Below are positions 40,456 through 50,874 of a stretch of 64,000 bases of DNA, piece by piece. Position numbers and translations under genes: made by a program. The notes beneath the pieces are model-generated. The model searched no databases. It was not told the DNA's origin and saw only the letters and a list, made by a program, of their open reading frames with translations. The first letter of the stretch is position 1, and every line of letters starts with the position of its first letter. Source of the stretch: Faucicola sp048551375 (GTDB lineage: Bacteria; Pseudomonadota; Gammaproteobacteria; Pseudomonadales; Moraxellaceae); assembly GCF_048551375.1 (NCBI RefSeq), contig NZ_JBLYZJ010000009.1, positions 1 through 64,000 of the forward strand. The letters are read 5' to 3'.

Positions 40456-43400
40456 TTATTGCGGGTCTGCCATTGTGGTTTTGAGCAATGAAGCGATATT
40501 GGCAGCCTTTGGCTTGACCAAATAGAACTTACGCACATAATGCTCAAAGTCATTGAGTAGGGTTTGTCCCCACTGGCTACCTGTTTTGGCAACGTGTTCT
40601 TTGATAATTGACATCAAGTTAATGCGATGGTTCTCGGTTTGTTCATTCGAGATGCGGTGCATATCAATCAACTCATGGTTACAACGGTCAAAGAAATCAC
40701 CATCCAAATCAAGCACATAAGCAAAACCGCCTGTCATGCCTGCCCCAAAGTTTAACCCTGTTTTGCCCAATACCGTGACGATACCGCCTGTCATATACTC
40801 ACAGCAATGGTCACCTGTTCCTTCGACCACGGCATGACAGCCTGAGTTACGCACGCCAAAGCGTTCACCTGCCGTCCCTGCGGCAAACAAGCGTCCGCCT
40901 GTCGCCCCATACAAACAAGTATTACCGATAATCGCCGTTTGTTGGCTAGCAAAAGTCGAACCTTTTGGTGGATAAATCACAATCTCACCACCTGCCATGC
41001 CTTTACCCACATAGTCATTGGCATCGCCCTCAAGCTCAATATTCAAGCCCCCTGCATTCCACACGCCAAGGCTTTGCCCTGCTGTCCCTGTCAAATGTAG
41101 ATTAATTGGTGAGCCACTCATGCCGACATTACCATAAATTTGGGCAATTTCACCAGAGATTCTCGCCCCAATCGAGCGGTCACAGTTACCAATACGATAG
41201 CTAAAGTCACCGCCACTGCCTGCACGAATGGTTGGCATCATATCTGACACCATCGCTTCGGCAAGTAGCCCTTTGTCAAACGGTTCGTTTTTGGCAACTT
41301 GGCAAGTCTGTGGCGAACCATCCGCTTTGCTATGGGTAAATAATAAGGGTGATAAATCAAGGTGTTGCTGTTTACTGGTATTGCCGTCCAAAATACTGAG
41401 TAAATCGGTACGACCGACCAATTCTTCCATTGAGCGTACGCCCAATTTAGCAAGCCATTCACGAGTTTCTTGAGCGACAAATTTAAAGAAATTAATCAGC
41501 ATTTCGGCTTCGCCAATAAAATGCTCATCACGCAATTCCGATTTTTGTGTCGCCACCCCTGTTGGACAGTTATTCAGGTGACAAATACGCAAGTATTTAC
41601 AACCCACGGCAATCATCGGTGTTGTACCAAAACCAAAACTTTCTGCACCCAAAATCGCTGCTTTAACCACATCCAAGCCTGTTTTTAAACCACCATCGGT
41701 TTGTACACGGACTTTATGACGCAAGCCATTGACACGCAGTGACTGATGAGCTTCTGATAAACCCAATTCCCAAGGCGAACCTGCATAATGAATCGATGAT
41801 AAAGGCGAAGCGGCCGTACCACCATCATAGCCAGAAATGGTAATCAAATCCGCATAGGCTTTGGCAACCCCAGTCGCAATCGTACCCACACCAGGGCGAG
41901 ATACCAATTTGACTGATACCAAGGCATCTGGATTGACTTGTTTTAGGTCAAAAATCAACTGTGCCAAATCTTCAATCGAATAAATATCATGGTGCGGTGG
42001 TGGCGAAATCAAGGTCACCCCTGGCACAGAATAGCGTAAACGAGCAATCAGACTATTGACCTTACCACCCGGTAACTGACCGCCCTCACCAGGTTTTGCC
42101 CCTTGAGCAATTTTGATTTGCATGACTTCTGCCGAACGCAAATACGCAGGTGTGACCCCAAAGCGTCCAGAAGCGACTTGTTTGATTTTAGAATTTCGCA
42201 CCGAGCCATAACGCACTGGGTCTTCACCGCCCTCACCAGAGTTTGAGCGACCGCCAATGGTGTTCATAGCAATGGCAATGGCTTCGTGAGCCTCTGGCGA
42301 TAACGCCCCCAATGACATCCCTGCCGAGTCAAAGCGTTTTAGGATATTATCAATACTTTCAACATCATCGACACTGATAGGATTGTCGGTATTTAGTTGT
42401 AACAAATCACGCAAGGTCGCCACAGGACGAGAGTTGACGATATCAGCATAAGTTTGGTAATTACTGTAGTCGCCAGTGCGTACCGCTTTATGTAAAGCTT
42501 GAATCACATCTGGGTTAAAGGCGTGATATTCTTTGTTAAACACAAACTTAAGCAGACCGCCTTGGTCAAGTGGCACACGTTTGCTAAAGGCATTGTTTGC
42601 CAATACTTGCTGGTCAATCGCCAAATCTTCAAAAGTTGCCCCTTGAATACGGCTTTCCACGCCTGTAAAGCATAATTCAACCACTTCATCTGACAAACCC
42701 ACCGCTTCAAACAGTTGAGCCCCACGATAAGATGATACGGTCGAAATCCCCATTTTTGATAAGATTTTTAACAAACCTTTATCCAAGCTTTTGCGGAAAT
42801 TTTCTTGAGCGTATAATGGGTCGCCTAACAATTCGCCTTTATCAATTAAATCGGCAATCACATTGTAGGCAAGGTATGGATAAATCGCTGTCGCCCCAAA
42901 ACCGAGCAACACGGCTGCATGATGCGAGTCACGCACCACACCAGTTTCGACCAAAATATTGGCATCGGCACGCAAGCCGACATTAATCAAATGATGATGC
43001 ACCGCCCCTGTCGCCATCACCGCATTGGCAGGCAATTTACCTTGCTCAATATGGCGGTCAGTCAATAGCAACAACACCTTACCCTCACGTACCAAGGCTT
43101 CGGCTTGCTGACAAATCGCACGAATCGCTTGCTCAAGTGGCATATCTGACGCATAGTTCAAATCAATTTCGGCAAGCTCAAAGCCCGCTTTATTGATTTG
43201 TTTGAGTTGTTTCATTTTACTGGCGGATAAAATCGGCGATGACAACACAATACGATTGGCATGGTCAGCGGTTGGCTCAAAAATATTTTTCTCAGCCCCC
43301 AAGCAGGTTTCGAGTGACATCACAATCGCTTCACGCAATGGGTCAATCGGTGGGTTGGTGACTTGAGCAAACTGTTGACGGAAGAAATCAGCAACATGGC

Positions 43401-44922
43401 GGATTTGACGAGATAGCACCGCCATCGGCGTGTCATCACCCATCGAGCCAACTGCTTCTTGTCCATTTTCCGCAGAAGGACGTAAAATTTCGGTACGCTC
43501 TTCGTTGGTGATATGGAACATTTTTTGATAGGTTAGCAAAGTGTCATCAGTAACTCGCTCGGCAAACGCTTCTTCTTCTAGCTTTTCATCATTCCGCAGA
43601 CGCACGGCATTTTCACGAAGCCATAAACGATAAGGATGGGCTTTTTTCAGCAAGCGACCAATGGCTTTGGTGTCCATGATGTTGCCAGTTTCGGTGTCAA
43701 TCACCAGCATTTGCCCCGGCCCAACACGACCTTTAGCAATGACATCTTCAGGTTGATAATCCCAAGTACCAACTTCTGAAGCGACCGTGATATAACCGTT
43801 TTTGGTAGTGACCCAACGTGACGGACGCAAGCCGTTGCGGTCAAGCATACACACCGCATAGCGACCGTCTTGAATCACCAAACCTGCTGGACCGTCCCAC
43901 GCTTCCATATGCTGAGAATAAAACTCATAAAACGCTCGCAAATCCATGTCCATGGTATCGACATTTTGCCAAGCAGGTGGCACTAGAATCGACAACGCAC
44001 GGAACAAGTCCATACCGCCAGATACCAATACTTCCAGCATATTATCAAGGCTGGATGAATCCGAACCTGTACGGTTGACCAAAGGATGCAGTTCTTGCAA
44101 TTCTGGGATTAAATCGGTGACGAATTTTGGTGTGCGAGCCACTGCCCAGTCACGGTTACCGTCAATGGTATTCAATTCGCCATTGTGAGCAAGGTAGCGG
44201 AACGGTTGGGCTAATGGCCAACGAGGTAAGGTATTGGTCGAAAAACGCTGATGGAAAACCACGATATGCGACATCAAACGCTCATCTTGCAAATCCAAGA
44301 AAAACGCAGGTAAATCGGCAGGCATCACCAAACCTTTATAAATCACCACTTGTGACGTTAAGGAGGTGACATAAAATAGCGGGTCATCGGTAAGCTGTAA
44401 TTCAGCTTTTTTGCGAGCGACAAATAATTTACGGTTAAAAGTGGCTTCATCCATACCATCTGGACAGTTGACCAAAATTTGCTTAAAGGCAGGTAGCGAC
44501 TCTCGTGCAATGTCGCCTACGATGGATAAATCCACAGGCACATCACGCCAGCCCGCCACGTTCAAGCCTTGGGCATTTAATTCAGCATCCAAAACCTGTT
44601 GGCTATGGTCGGCTTGGGCTTTATCCAAATTGACAAACACCGTTCCCACTGCAAATGTTGGGGCTAATGCAAAGCCATTATCAATCGCCACTTTTTGAAA
44701 AAAGTCCTTTGGCATGGCAATCAATAGACCACAACCATCCCCTGTCTTGCCATCCGCTGCCACCCCACCACGGTGCGTCATACAACTTAGGCTATGAATC
44801 GCCGTTTGTACCAAATCATGGCTGGCTTCGCCATGCGTATGAGCAATCAAACCAAAACCACAATTGTCTTTAAATTCATTGGGTTGGTAAAGATTATGCT
44901 GATTGGAATACTGATTAGACAT
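40456..44922 (-). CDS. gltB: Glutamate synthase (NADPH) large subunit
   Basis: GltB converts glutamine and 2-oxoglutarate to two glutamates. The 1488-aa product has an N-terminal class-II glutaminase (nucleophile Cys in EFKDNCGFGLIAHTHGE, after a short propeptide) and a central FMN domain. It also has the GAKPGEGGQLPGGKV and CHLNNCPTGVATQ 3Fe-4S regions and a C-terminal beta-helix of repeated glycine motifs. The start 44922 follows AAGGG; an upstream ATG adds six residues. The 190-bp gap upstream probably holds the promoter. Confidence 0.97.
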   Translation of the reverse strand: MSNQYSNQHNLYQPNEFKDNCGFGLIAHTHGEASHDLVQTAIHSLSCMTHRGGVAADGKTGDGCGLLIAMPKDFFQKVAIDNGFALAPTFAVGTVFVNLDKAQADHSQQVLDAELNAQGLNVAGWRDVPVDLSIVGDIARESLPAFKQILVNCPDGMDEATFNRKLFVARKKAELQLTDDPLFYVTSLTSQVVIYKGLVMPADLPAFFLDLQDERLMSHIVVFHQRFSTNTLPRWPLAQPFRYLAHNGELNTIDGNRDWAVARTPKFVTDLIPELQELHPLVNRTGSDSSSLDNMLEVLVSGGMDLFRALSILVPPAWQNVDTMDMDLRAFYEFYSQHMEAWDGPAGLVIQDGRYAVCMLDRNGLRPSRWVTTKNGYITVASEVGTWDYQPEDVIAKGRVGPGQMLVIDTETGNIMDTKAIGRLLKKAHPYRLWLRENAVRLRNDEKLEEEAFAERVTDDTLLTYQKMFHITNEERTEILRPSAENGQEAVGSMGDDTPMAVLSRQIRHVADFFRQQFAQVTNPPIDPLREAIVMSLETCLGAEKNIFEPTADHANRIVLSSPILSASKMKQLKQINKAGFELAEIDLNYASDMPLEQAIRAICQQAEALVREGKVLLLLTDRHIEQGKLPANAVMATGAVHHHLINVGLRADANILVETGVVRDSHHAAVLLGFGATAIYPYLAYNVIADLIDKGELLGDPLYAQENFRKSLDKGLLKILSKMGISTVSSYRGAQLFEAVGLSDEVVELCFTGVESRIQGATFEDLAIDQQVLANNAFSKRVPLDQGGLLKFVFNKEYHAFNPDVIQALHKAVRTGDYSNYQTYADIVNSRPVATLRDLLQLNTDNPISVDDVESIDNILKRFDSAGMSLGALSPEAHEAIAIAMNTIGGRSNSGEGGEDPVRYGSVRNSKIKQVASGRFGVTPAYLRSAEVMQIKIAQGAKPGEGGQLPGGKVNSLIARLRYSVPGVTLISPPPHHDIYSIEDLAQLIFDLKQVNPDALVSVKLVSRPGVGTIATGVAKAYADLITISGYDGGTAASPLSSIHYAGSPWELGLSEAHQSLRVNGLRHKVRVQTDGGLKTGLDVVKAAILGAESFGFGTTPMIAVGCKYLRICHLNNCPTGVATQKSELRDEHFIGEAEMLINFFKFVAQETREWLAKLGVRSMEELVGRTDLLSILDGNTSKQQHLDLSPLLFTHSKADGSPQTCQVAKNEPFDKGLLAEAMVSDMMPTIRAGSGGDFSYRIGNCDRSIGARISGEIAQIYGNVGMSGSPINLHLTGTAGQSLGVWNAGGLNIELEGDANDYVGKGMAGGEIVIYPPKGSTFASQQTAIIGNTCLYGATGGRLFAAGTAGERFGVRNSGCHAVVEGTGDHCCEYMTGGIVTVLGKTGLNFGAGMTGGFAYVLDLDGDFFDRCNHELIDMHRISNEQTENHRINLMSIIKEHVAKTGSQWGQTLLNDFEHYVRKFYLVKPKAANIASLLKTTMADPQ

Positions 44923-45112
44923 GATTGTTTCCCTTAACAAGCAAGTGGCAAGAAAAGATGGGTAATAAATGAGGCAAGCAGAGAAATTAATAACGAAATG
45001 GTATAGACAACCTTATATTTGGTTATCTATATATACTATCACGATACAAAATAATACCCTCGGCTATATTAGCGAATTGGGGGTGAAAAATCTACTGTTT
45101 TATTCTCCTTTG

Positions 45113-46171
45113 TTATTGGTCAGAGCTTTCGTTGTCATTATTGTTATGAGTCGTGGATTCTTTAGGAACAGGCTTAGGTTTAGGAGCAACATTCTCCTCT
45201 GTATTTCTGTGCATCTGCTCTTTGGGTTTTGTCTCTTTAGGTTTTGATTCTTTAGGTTTTGATTCTTTAGGTGTCACTTCTTTGGACTTATCTTCTGATA
45301 CCGAATCATGTAGCCTATCTTTATTGATTACTTTAGGTTCTGACCGAGTATTAGACGTATCTTGCCCATTATTATTTCTTTCGGGCAGAATTCTTCCTTC
45401 TTGAATTGACAGGGTATCATTTGGGCTATCAGATTTTTCAATACTCGTCTTGGCAGGTGCTGGTGGATTATCAGGTTTGGATTTAGTGGCTTCGGATGGT
45501 TTGGCTTTTGGAGCAGGCAATAGCTTAGGCGTGCTTTGAAGTTTGACTTCACGTGGGGCATTGTTTGTCACATCTTGTAATGGTGGGGTAATTTCATACT
45601 CATCCATTTGACTGACATACAGTTTAAATTCTTCAGGGAAGGTTTGAATATTATTTGGCAAACCAAAATCAAGGGTTTTGCTCGTACCAATCGCTTCTTG
45701 TGGCGAACCAAACGTGCCATAAGTCAACACAAAACGTTTTTGATTATTTTCATCCACGATACGAAAATAATTAAACTTATCTCGGTCATGGGTACGGCTA
45801 TTAAGATAATCGGTGATGACCTCATGCTCTGCGACATTCATCACTTGTACTGTCCATTTACCGACATTGGCTTTGACAAAACGACTGTCTTTAAACTCTT
45901 TGGGATAATTCCGCATATCTCGAATCACCGCATCAAACTTGATGGGTTTTACCATGCTATGCGTTTCATCAGGATTATGGTTGGTTAATAATACCAAAGG
46001 GTCAACCACCAACCCATTGTCTGCACTTTTTTTAGCACTACTGGGTGTCGGTTTGATTGCTGATGCTACCCATACCATAAAAGTCAAACCTGCCGCAATC
46101 GCAGCCAGAATCAGCCAAATCGTCACTCGAAACGCCCATGAACGATATGCTGTCGATAAAGTAGTTAGCAT
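45113..46171 (-). CDS. Membrane-anchored SPOR-domain protein (DamX-like)
   Basis: A 352-aa protein with an N-terminal transmembrane segment (about residues 13-38), a SPOR-like domain in the middle (about 85-165, WTVQVMNVAEHEVITDYL to GTFGSPQEAIGTSKTLDFG) and a long Pro/Lys/Ser-rich tail with KESKPKESKPKE repeats. Its place after aroB is that of damX in related genomes, where it binds denuded septal peptidoglycan. Here the SPOR-like domain comes before a disordered tail rather than at the C-terminus, an unusual order. A partner in division is inferred. Confidence 0.75.
   Translation of the reverse strand: MLTTLSTAYRSWAFRVTIWLILAAIAAGLTFMVWVASAIKPTPSSAKKSADNGLVVDPLVLLTNHNPDETHSMVKPIKFDAVIRDMRNYPKEFKDSRFVKANVGKWTVQVMNVAEHEVITDYLNSRTHDRDKFNYFRIVDENNQKRFVLTYGTFGSPQEAIGTSKTLDFGLPNNIQTFPEEFKLYVSQMDEYEITPPLQDVTNNAPREVKLQSTPKLLPAPKAKPSEATKSKPDNPPAPAKTSIEKSDSPNDTLSIQEGRILPERNNNGQDTSNTRSEPKVINKDRLHDSVSEDKSKEVTPKESKPKESKPKETKPKEQMHRNTEENVAPKPKPVPKESTTHNNNDNESSDQ
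45226..45270 (-). repeat. Three 15-bp tandem repeats in the SPOR protein gene
   Basis: GTTTTGATTCTTTAG occurs twice (45241-45255, 45256-45270), with a variant at 45226-45240. They encode the KESKP/KETKP pentapeptides. Copy number could vary by slippage. Confidence 0.75.
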
Positions 46172-46222
46172 AGTTTAACCTTAACCTTTTTATAAAAATC
46201 AATTACTTGGATGAGCCAAATA

Positions 46223-47302
46223 TTAGCTGACAACCACTGGCTGTATGACCTGAGCTAAGGCTTGTGGATTATAATCTGCTGTCACCACCGCCTCACCCAA
46301 CTGTTTTAGTAAAATCAAGCGAATTTGACCCGCTTTGACTTTTTTATCATGGCTCATCAACCGCATCACAGTATCGCTGTCAATCACAGGTGGCGTGATT
46401 GGTAAATTCGCTTGAGCAATCAAATTCACCGCTCGCTGAACATCATCCGTGTCTAGCCAACCCATTAATTGCGATAATTGCATGGCTTGTACCATACCAA
46501 CTGCTACCGCTTCACCATGTAACCACGTGCCATAGCCTTCATGGGTTTCGATTACATGACCAAAGGTATGACCAAAATTGAGCAATGCTCGTTTATCTTG
46601 TTCAAACTCATCTTCTGCGACAATCTTTGCTTTGTGTTGACAGCAAGTTAACACTGCTTGAGCCAATAAATCCAAATCCAAATTGACCAACGCCGTCATA
46701 TGTTGCTCAAGCCACGCCAAAAATACCACATCACCAATTAAGGCATACTTAATAACCTCAGCAAGCCCTGCCGACAACTCTCTAGCAGGCAACGAGGTTA
46801 AAGTCGACATATCTGCCAATACCAACTTAGGTTGCCAAAACGCCCCAATCATATTTTTGCCCAAGGGGTGATTGATACCTGTCTTACCGCCCACACTGGA
46901 ATCCACTTGAGAAAGCAAGGTGGTCGGAATTTGAATAAAATCCACCCCACGCATAAAGGTGGCGGCCGCAAACCCCACCATATCACCAATCACCCCACCA
47001 CCCAACGCTATCAAGGTACAATCACGGTTAAAATGGGCTTGCATCAGAGCATCATAAATATTATTAATGCTATCTTGGGTTTTATACTGCTCACCATCTG
47101 ATAAAATACAAGTCGCCACTTGCTTATCCGTGGGCAACTGTGCCAACAAAGTGGCTAAATACAATGGTGCAACAGTATCATTGGTCACGACCAAAATTTG
47201 CTGTCCTGCAATATAGGGCAGAAAATCAAAGCCTTGCAATAGATTCTGCCCAATAAAAATAGGATAATCATGTGACCGTGTTTGTACCATCAAAGACTGC
47301 AT
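46223..47302 (-). CDS. aroB: 3-dehydroquinate synthase
   Basis: AroB makes 3-dehydroquinate, the second step of the shikimate pathway, using NAD and a divalent metal. The 359-aa product has TCILSDGEQYKTQDSINNI, GGGVIGDMVGFAAATFMRGV (NAD/phosphate binding), SQVDSSVGGKTGINHPLGKN and metal-binding histidines in NFGHTFGHVIE. Overlaps aroK by 13 bp, a common arrangement. Confidence 0.97.
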   Translation of the reverse strand: MQSLMVQTRSHDYPIFIGQNLLQGFDFLPYIAGQQILVVTNDTVAPLYLATLLAQLPTDKQVATCILSDGEQYKTQDSINNIYDALMQAHFNRDCTLIALGGGVIGDMVGFAAATFMRGVDFIQIPTTLLSQVDSSVGGKTGINHPLGKNMIGAFWQPKLVLADMSTLTSLPARELSAGLAEVIKYALIGDVVFLAWLEQHMTALVNLDLDLLAQAVLTCCQHKAKIVAEDEFEQDKRALLNFGHTFGHVIETHEGYGTWLHGEAVAVGMVQAMQLSQLMGWLDTDDVQRAVNLIAQANLPITPPVIDSDTVMRLMSHDKKVKAGQIRLILLKQLGEAVVTADYNPQALAQVIQPVVVS

Positions 47303-47895
47303 AGCCCAATATCCTTATGCTCAGTATGCTTATTCTCACATTTATAATAGGGTGATAACTCATGCGTTTGGGTGTAGCTATCTAATTGATGCAAAATGCT
47401 TTCCACCATTTTTTTAGGCGAACTATGTCCAGTCGTCACCACAATATCTGCTAATTGTTGATAAATAGGGTCACGCACGGCAAATAATTCTGCCAAACGC
47501 TGTTTGGGGTTTTCAGTTTTAAGTAAGGGACGGTTTTTATCACGGCAAGTCCGTTCATACTGTACTGCCACTTCCGCTCGCAAATACACCACAATACCCC
47601 GTTTTAGGTACTGTTGATTAATTGGTGTGACCACCGCCCCCCCACCTGTTGCCAGTACCACATGGTTTTTTTGGGTCAAATAATCAATGGCACGGCTTTC
47701 ACGTAGACGAAAACCTTGCTCACCTTCTTTATCAAAGATCCAGCCAATACTTGCCCCTGTGCTTGCCTCTACCTCATGGTCACTGTCATAAAACTGATAA
47801 CCTAAATACTGGGCAAGTAGTTTACCAATGGTGGTCTTGCCTGCACCCATTGGTCCAATTAGCGTAATTAGTGGATACTGTCGATTCCCATCCAT
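47290..47895 (-). CDS. aroK: Shikimate kinase
   Basis: AroK phosphorylates shikimate. The product has the P-loop GPMGAGKTTIGKLLAQ (near residues 14-29), the shikimate-binding FYDSDHEVEASTG and GGGAVVTP. The length is a little above the usual 170-180, with a C-terminal tail. Start is uncertain: ATG 47895 would leave a leader of about 29 nt behind the -10 at 47931, while ATG 47916 would be nearly leaderless; neither has a good ribosome-binding site. Confidence 0.93.
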   Translation of the reverse strand: MDGNRQYPLITLIGPMGAGKTTIGKLLAQYLGYQFYDSDHEVEASTGASIGWIFDKEGEQGFRLRESRAIDYLTQKNHVVLATGGGAVVTPINQQYLKRGIVVYLRAEVAVQYERTCRDKNRPLLKTENPKQRLAELFAVRDPIYQQLADIVVTTGHSSPKKMVESILHQLDSYTQTHELSPYYKCENKHTEHKDIGLCSL

Positions 47896-47930
47896 AAAAA
47901 AACCACAAATCATCATAAAATATCTTGGAT

Positions 47931-47936
47931 ATTATA
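47931..47936 (-). promoter_or_regulatory. Candidate -10 for an internal aroK promoter
   Basis: Minus-strand TATAAT in the 67-88-bp gap between pilQ and aroK; no good -35 is visible. It could supply aroKB expression independent of the pil operon. Confidence 0.35.
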
Positions 47937-47983
47937 CGATGGTTTGTGGTAAATCGCTAGGACTTGCCAAAAGGCTTTTTTAG

Positions 47984-50317
47984 TTAATTAACTCGGCTGA
48001 TACCATCATTAATTAATTTTGGCGTGACAAAAATCAACAACTCTTGTTTATTATTGGTCTTAGCCGTACGTTTAAAGAAGCGGTCAATGTAAGGAATATC
48101 CCCTAAGAATGGTACTTTGGTCACAGTGTCACCTAAGGTGTTTTTGAATACGCCACCTAAAACAACTGTTTGACCATCGTCCACCACCACATTAGTGGTA
48201 ATTGAATCTTTACTTACCGCTGTAGCACCATTGACTAAAGTTGGAGCACCATTTTCGATTTTAAGGTCCATCCCAATACGTCCTTCAGGTGTAATATTGG
48301 GAGTTACTTCCAAACTTAAAGCCGCTTCAATAAAACTTGTGGTACTCGCACCACTAGAAGAAGCCTCTTGATAAGGAATTTGTGTGCCCGAGGCAATTTT
48401 AGCGGTTTGCTTATCTGCTGTTAACACTTTAGGGCTAGAAATCACTTCACCTTTATTGTCGGCTTGCATCGCAGACAACTCAAGATCCAATAACATATCA
48501 GAGATGCTTAACAATCCAAATGCAATACGACCTGCAGCACTTGAAGCCCCTAAGTTAACATTCAAATTATCAGGACGAGTAATGGTGTAGGTAGGATAAG
48601 AAACACTTTGACCATTGATAGTTGTACTCGACATACTATATTTTTTAAGATCCCAAATGGTTTGATCTGAGCCACCAACCAATAAATCACGGTTACTCGC
48701 CAACCCTTGCGATAAAACCCCCCATTTCACCCCAAGCTCTTTACTAAAGGTATCCGTTGCACTAACAATACGAGCTTCAATCATTACTTGTTTGACAGGA
48801 ATGTCAATTTTACTGATTAAATCACGCATATTGGCAATGGTTTCTGAGGTATCTTGCACAATCAAGGTATTGGTACGCTCATCAATGGTAACCGTACCAC
48901 GACTGGTTAATAATGAACCTGAGCTACCTCGCTCATCATTACGTGAACGCCCTGCTTCAATCAGTGTGCGTACGGTGCCTGCTTTGGCATAATTAAGTCG
49001 GATAAATTCAGTACGTAATGGGGCTAATTCTTTTTTATCAGACAAAGCTTTTAGTTCATCGGCTTCTTGCTTTTGTAATTCTGCCGCTGGAGCAACCCAC
49101 ATCACATTGCCATTCACCCGTTTATCCAAGCCTTTACTCTTTAAAATAATATCTAAGGCTTGATCCCAAGGCACGTTAATTAAACGTAAGGTGATATTAC
49201 CTGACACGCTATCACTAGCGACAATATTGGTATTGGTGTGTTGACCCAGTACCTCAAGAATTGTACGTACACTCACATCTTGGAACTCTAGCGATAGGGG
49301 TGCACCTGAATAGGTACGCTCTTCCAAGGTAGGCTCTCTAAGCTTACGTGGTGGCTCAATATTGATATTGAGTTGACTGCCTGTTTGATAGGCTTTATAT
49401 TCATAATCACCACTCATGGCAATACGAATCACCCCATTCCGCCCTTGATTATTAGTGACGATATCCTTGACCAGTCCACTACCAACATTCATCTGTTTTA
49501 GCAAACGGCTGGGAACGGTCGCCCCTGACATACGAATGACCAATTCATCGCCTGTGCGTTGTACATCAACAGGAATGCTTTCATTGGCTAGGGTAATCGC
49601 AACATTCCCCCCGCCATTACCACTATTATTAAAGTTAATCGAAGCCAATCCATCGTAGCTGTATTGCTGAGTCACAGCTACCGCAGGATTTAATAACGGA
49701 TTAACTTTTACCACCATGGTATCATCAGTCGCTTTAGCTTCTTTACGATTGGCTTTTTTGCTGACGGTTTCGACAGGTGCTGGGGTGTCAATGACAACAG
49801 GTAGGGGAGCTACGACAGTTGGTGTCGGTGCTTCCACAACAATGGGTGTGACAGTCGGTGTGGTAACCACAGGTGCAATCGCACTGGGTGTATGCACCAC
49901 AGTATTGGCGGTATTGGTCGGTTGTATGGCAACAACCAGTCGTTTATCCACCACTCGTGTACTAAAACTCGCATCCGCATTTAACTCAACAATCAACCGT
50001 GTTAAATTATCACTGGTCAAACTGGTCACTTGCTTAATACTGCCTGTATTAAAGCTTTGGATGCGGGCAGGCAACTGGTGGGTGGCATTAGGAAAATCCA
50101 ATACCAAGCGATTGGGACTAGTCAGTTGATAGGCGGTTGGTTGTATCGCTGTCCCTAAAAAATCCACGTTTAATTCAGTCACTTGATTCGATGGTTGAGC
50201 CACGCTCATGGTACTGATGGTATCAGCTGCTATTGCTGTGCTACTCAACGTAATGGCACTTACCGCAATTGCAAGTTGGGATATAGAGGTACGCAATGGA
50301 TAGGCAATGATGTTCAT
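47984..50317 (-). CDS. pilQ: Type IV pilus secretin PilQ
   Basis: PilQ forms the outer-membrane gate through which the pilus passes. The 777-aa product has a signal peptide (about residues 1-30), an AMIN domain, a Val/Pro/Thr-rich linker (about 145-180), a second AMIN-like region, an N0/STN domain, N1 and the C-terminal secretin core (ISSPKVLTADKQTAKIASGT and VVDDGQTVVLGGVFKNTLGD). Last of pilMNOPQ. Confidence 0.96.
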   Translation of the reverse strand: MNIIAYPLRTSISQLAIAVSAITLSSTAIAADTISTMSVAQPSNQVTELNVDFLGTAIQPTAYQLTSPNRLVLDFPNATHQLPARIQSFNTGSIKQVTSLTSDNLTRLIVELNADASFSTRVVDKRLVVAIQPTNTANTVVHTPSAIAPVVTTPTVTPIVVEAPTPTVVAPLPVVIDTPAPVETVSKKANRKEAKATDDTMVVKVNPLLNPAVAVTQQYSYDGLASINFNNSGNGGGNVAITLANESIPVDVQRTGDELVIRMSGATVPSRLLKQMNVGSGLVKDIVTNNQGRNGVIRIAMSGDYEYKAYQTGSQLNINIEPPRKLREPTLEERTYSGAPLSLEFQDVSVRTILEVLGQHTNTNIVASDSVSGNITLRLINVPWDQALDIILKSKGLDKRVNGNVMWVAPAAELQKQEADELKALSDKKELAPLRTEFIRLNYAKAGTVRTLIEAGRSRNDERGSSGSLLTSRGTVTIDERTNTLIVQDTSETIANMRDLISKIDIPVKQVMIEARIVSATDTFSKELGVKWGVLSQGLASNRDLLVGGSDQTIWDLKKYSMSSTTINGQSVSYPTYTITRPDNLNVNLGASSAAGRIAFGLLSISDMLLDLELSAMQADNKGEVISSPKVLTADKQTAKIASGTQIPYQEASSSGASTTSFIEAALSLEVTPNITPEGRIGMDLKIENGAPTLVNGATAVSKDSITTNVVVDDGQTVVLGGVFKNTLGDTVTKVPFLGDIPYIDRFFKRTAKTNNKQELLIFVTPKLINDGISRVN

Positions 50318-50340
50318 AAAGGCATCCTTAATACTTGTTC

Positions 50341-50874
50341 TTAACTCGCTGCGGCAACAATTGAGGCAGGTTTTTCAACATAGCCTACTCTGCTGTCAGG
50401 GACGATTTCTATTAAATTAATTTGTGTTGGGGTGATTTCAGCAATTCGCCCATCATTTTTGCCCATATAGTTACCAACTTTTACACTGGCGATACTACCA
50501 TCTGGACGTTGAACCAATCCATATAGTTCACCTGATTGCGAAGCCACACTACCTTTATAGGTCAATTCATTCAATTCAAACTGTTCTAATGGTTCTTTAA
50601 TACGTGTCACATCAGGTCGAACGCCTTCTACCTGTTCCGCCTGTGATGCTTGAAGCATAAGGCTTGGTGGCATAAAAGGACTTCTCAACTGAGATGCACT
50701 GTAAGTGAACTCTTCTACTCGCTCTGGTTCAGGTGGCGGTTTAACAGGTTGTGCTGGCTCACTACGAATTTGTTGCATTTTTTGTTCTGCGAGTCCCACA
50801 CGGTCAGCACAGGCAGTGAGAAATAAACCAGCTATCAGCCATGGGACGATTTTATAATTATTTTTTAGCATCAT
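50341..50874 (-). CDS. pilP: Type IV pilus assembly lipoprotein PilP
   Basis: PilP is an inner-membrane lipoprotein linking PilNO to PilQ. The 177-aa product has a signal with lipobox LTAC (C22) and a C-terminal beta domain with YGLVQRPDGSIASVKVGNYM. Starts MMLKN; the second ATG is equally possible. Overlaps the pilO stop by 17 bp. Confidence 0.93.
   Translation of the reverse strand: MMLKNNYKIVPWLIAGLFLTACADRVGLAEQKMQQIRSEPAQPVKPPPEPERVEEFTYSASQLRSPFMPPSLMLQASQAEQVEGVRPDVTRIKEPLEQFELNELTYKGSVASQSGELYGLVQRPDGSIASVKVGNYMGKNDGRIAEITPTQINLIEIVPDSRVGYVEKPASIVAAAS

Noticed and set aside
45226..45270. Short tandem repeats that could suggest a CRISPR
   Set aside because: Units are adjoining 15-mers without spacers and in frame with the SPOR-protein gene.
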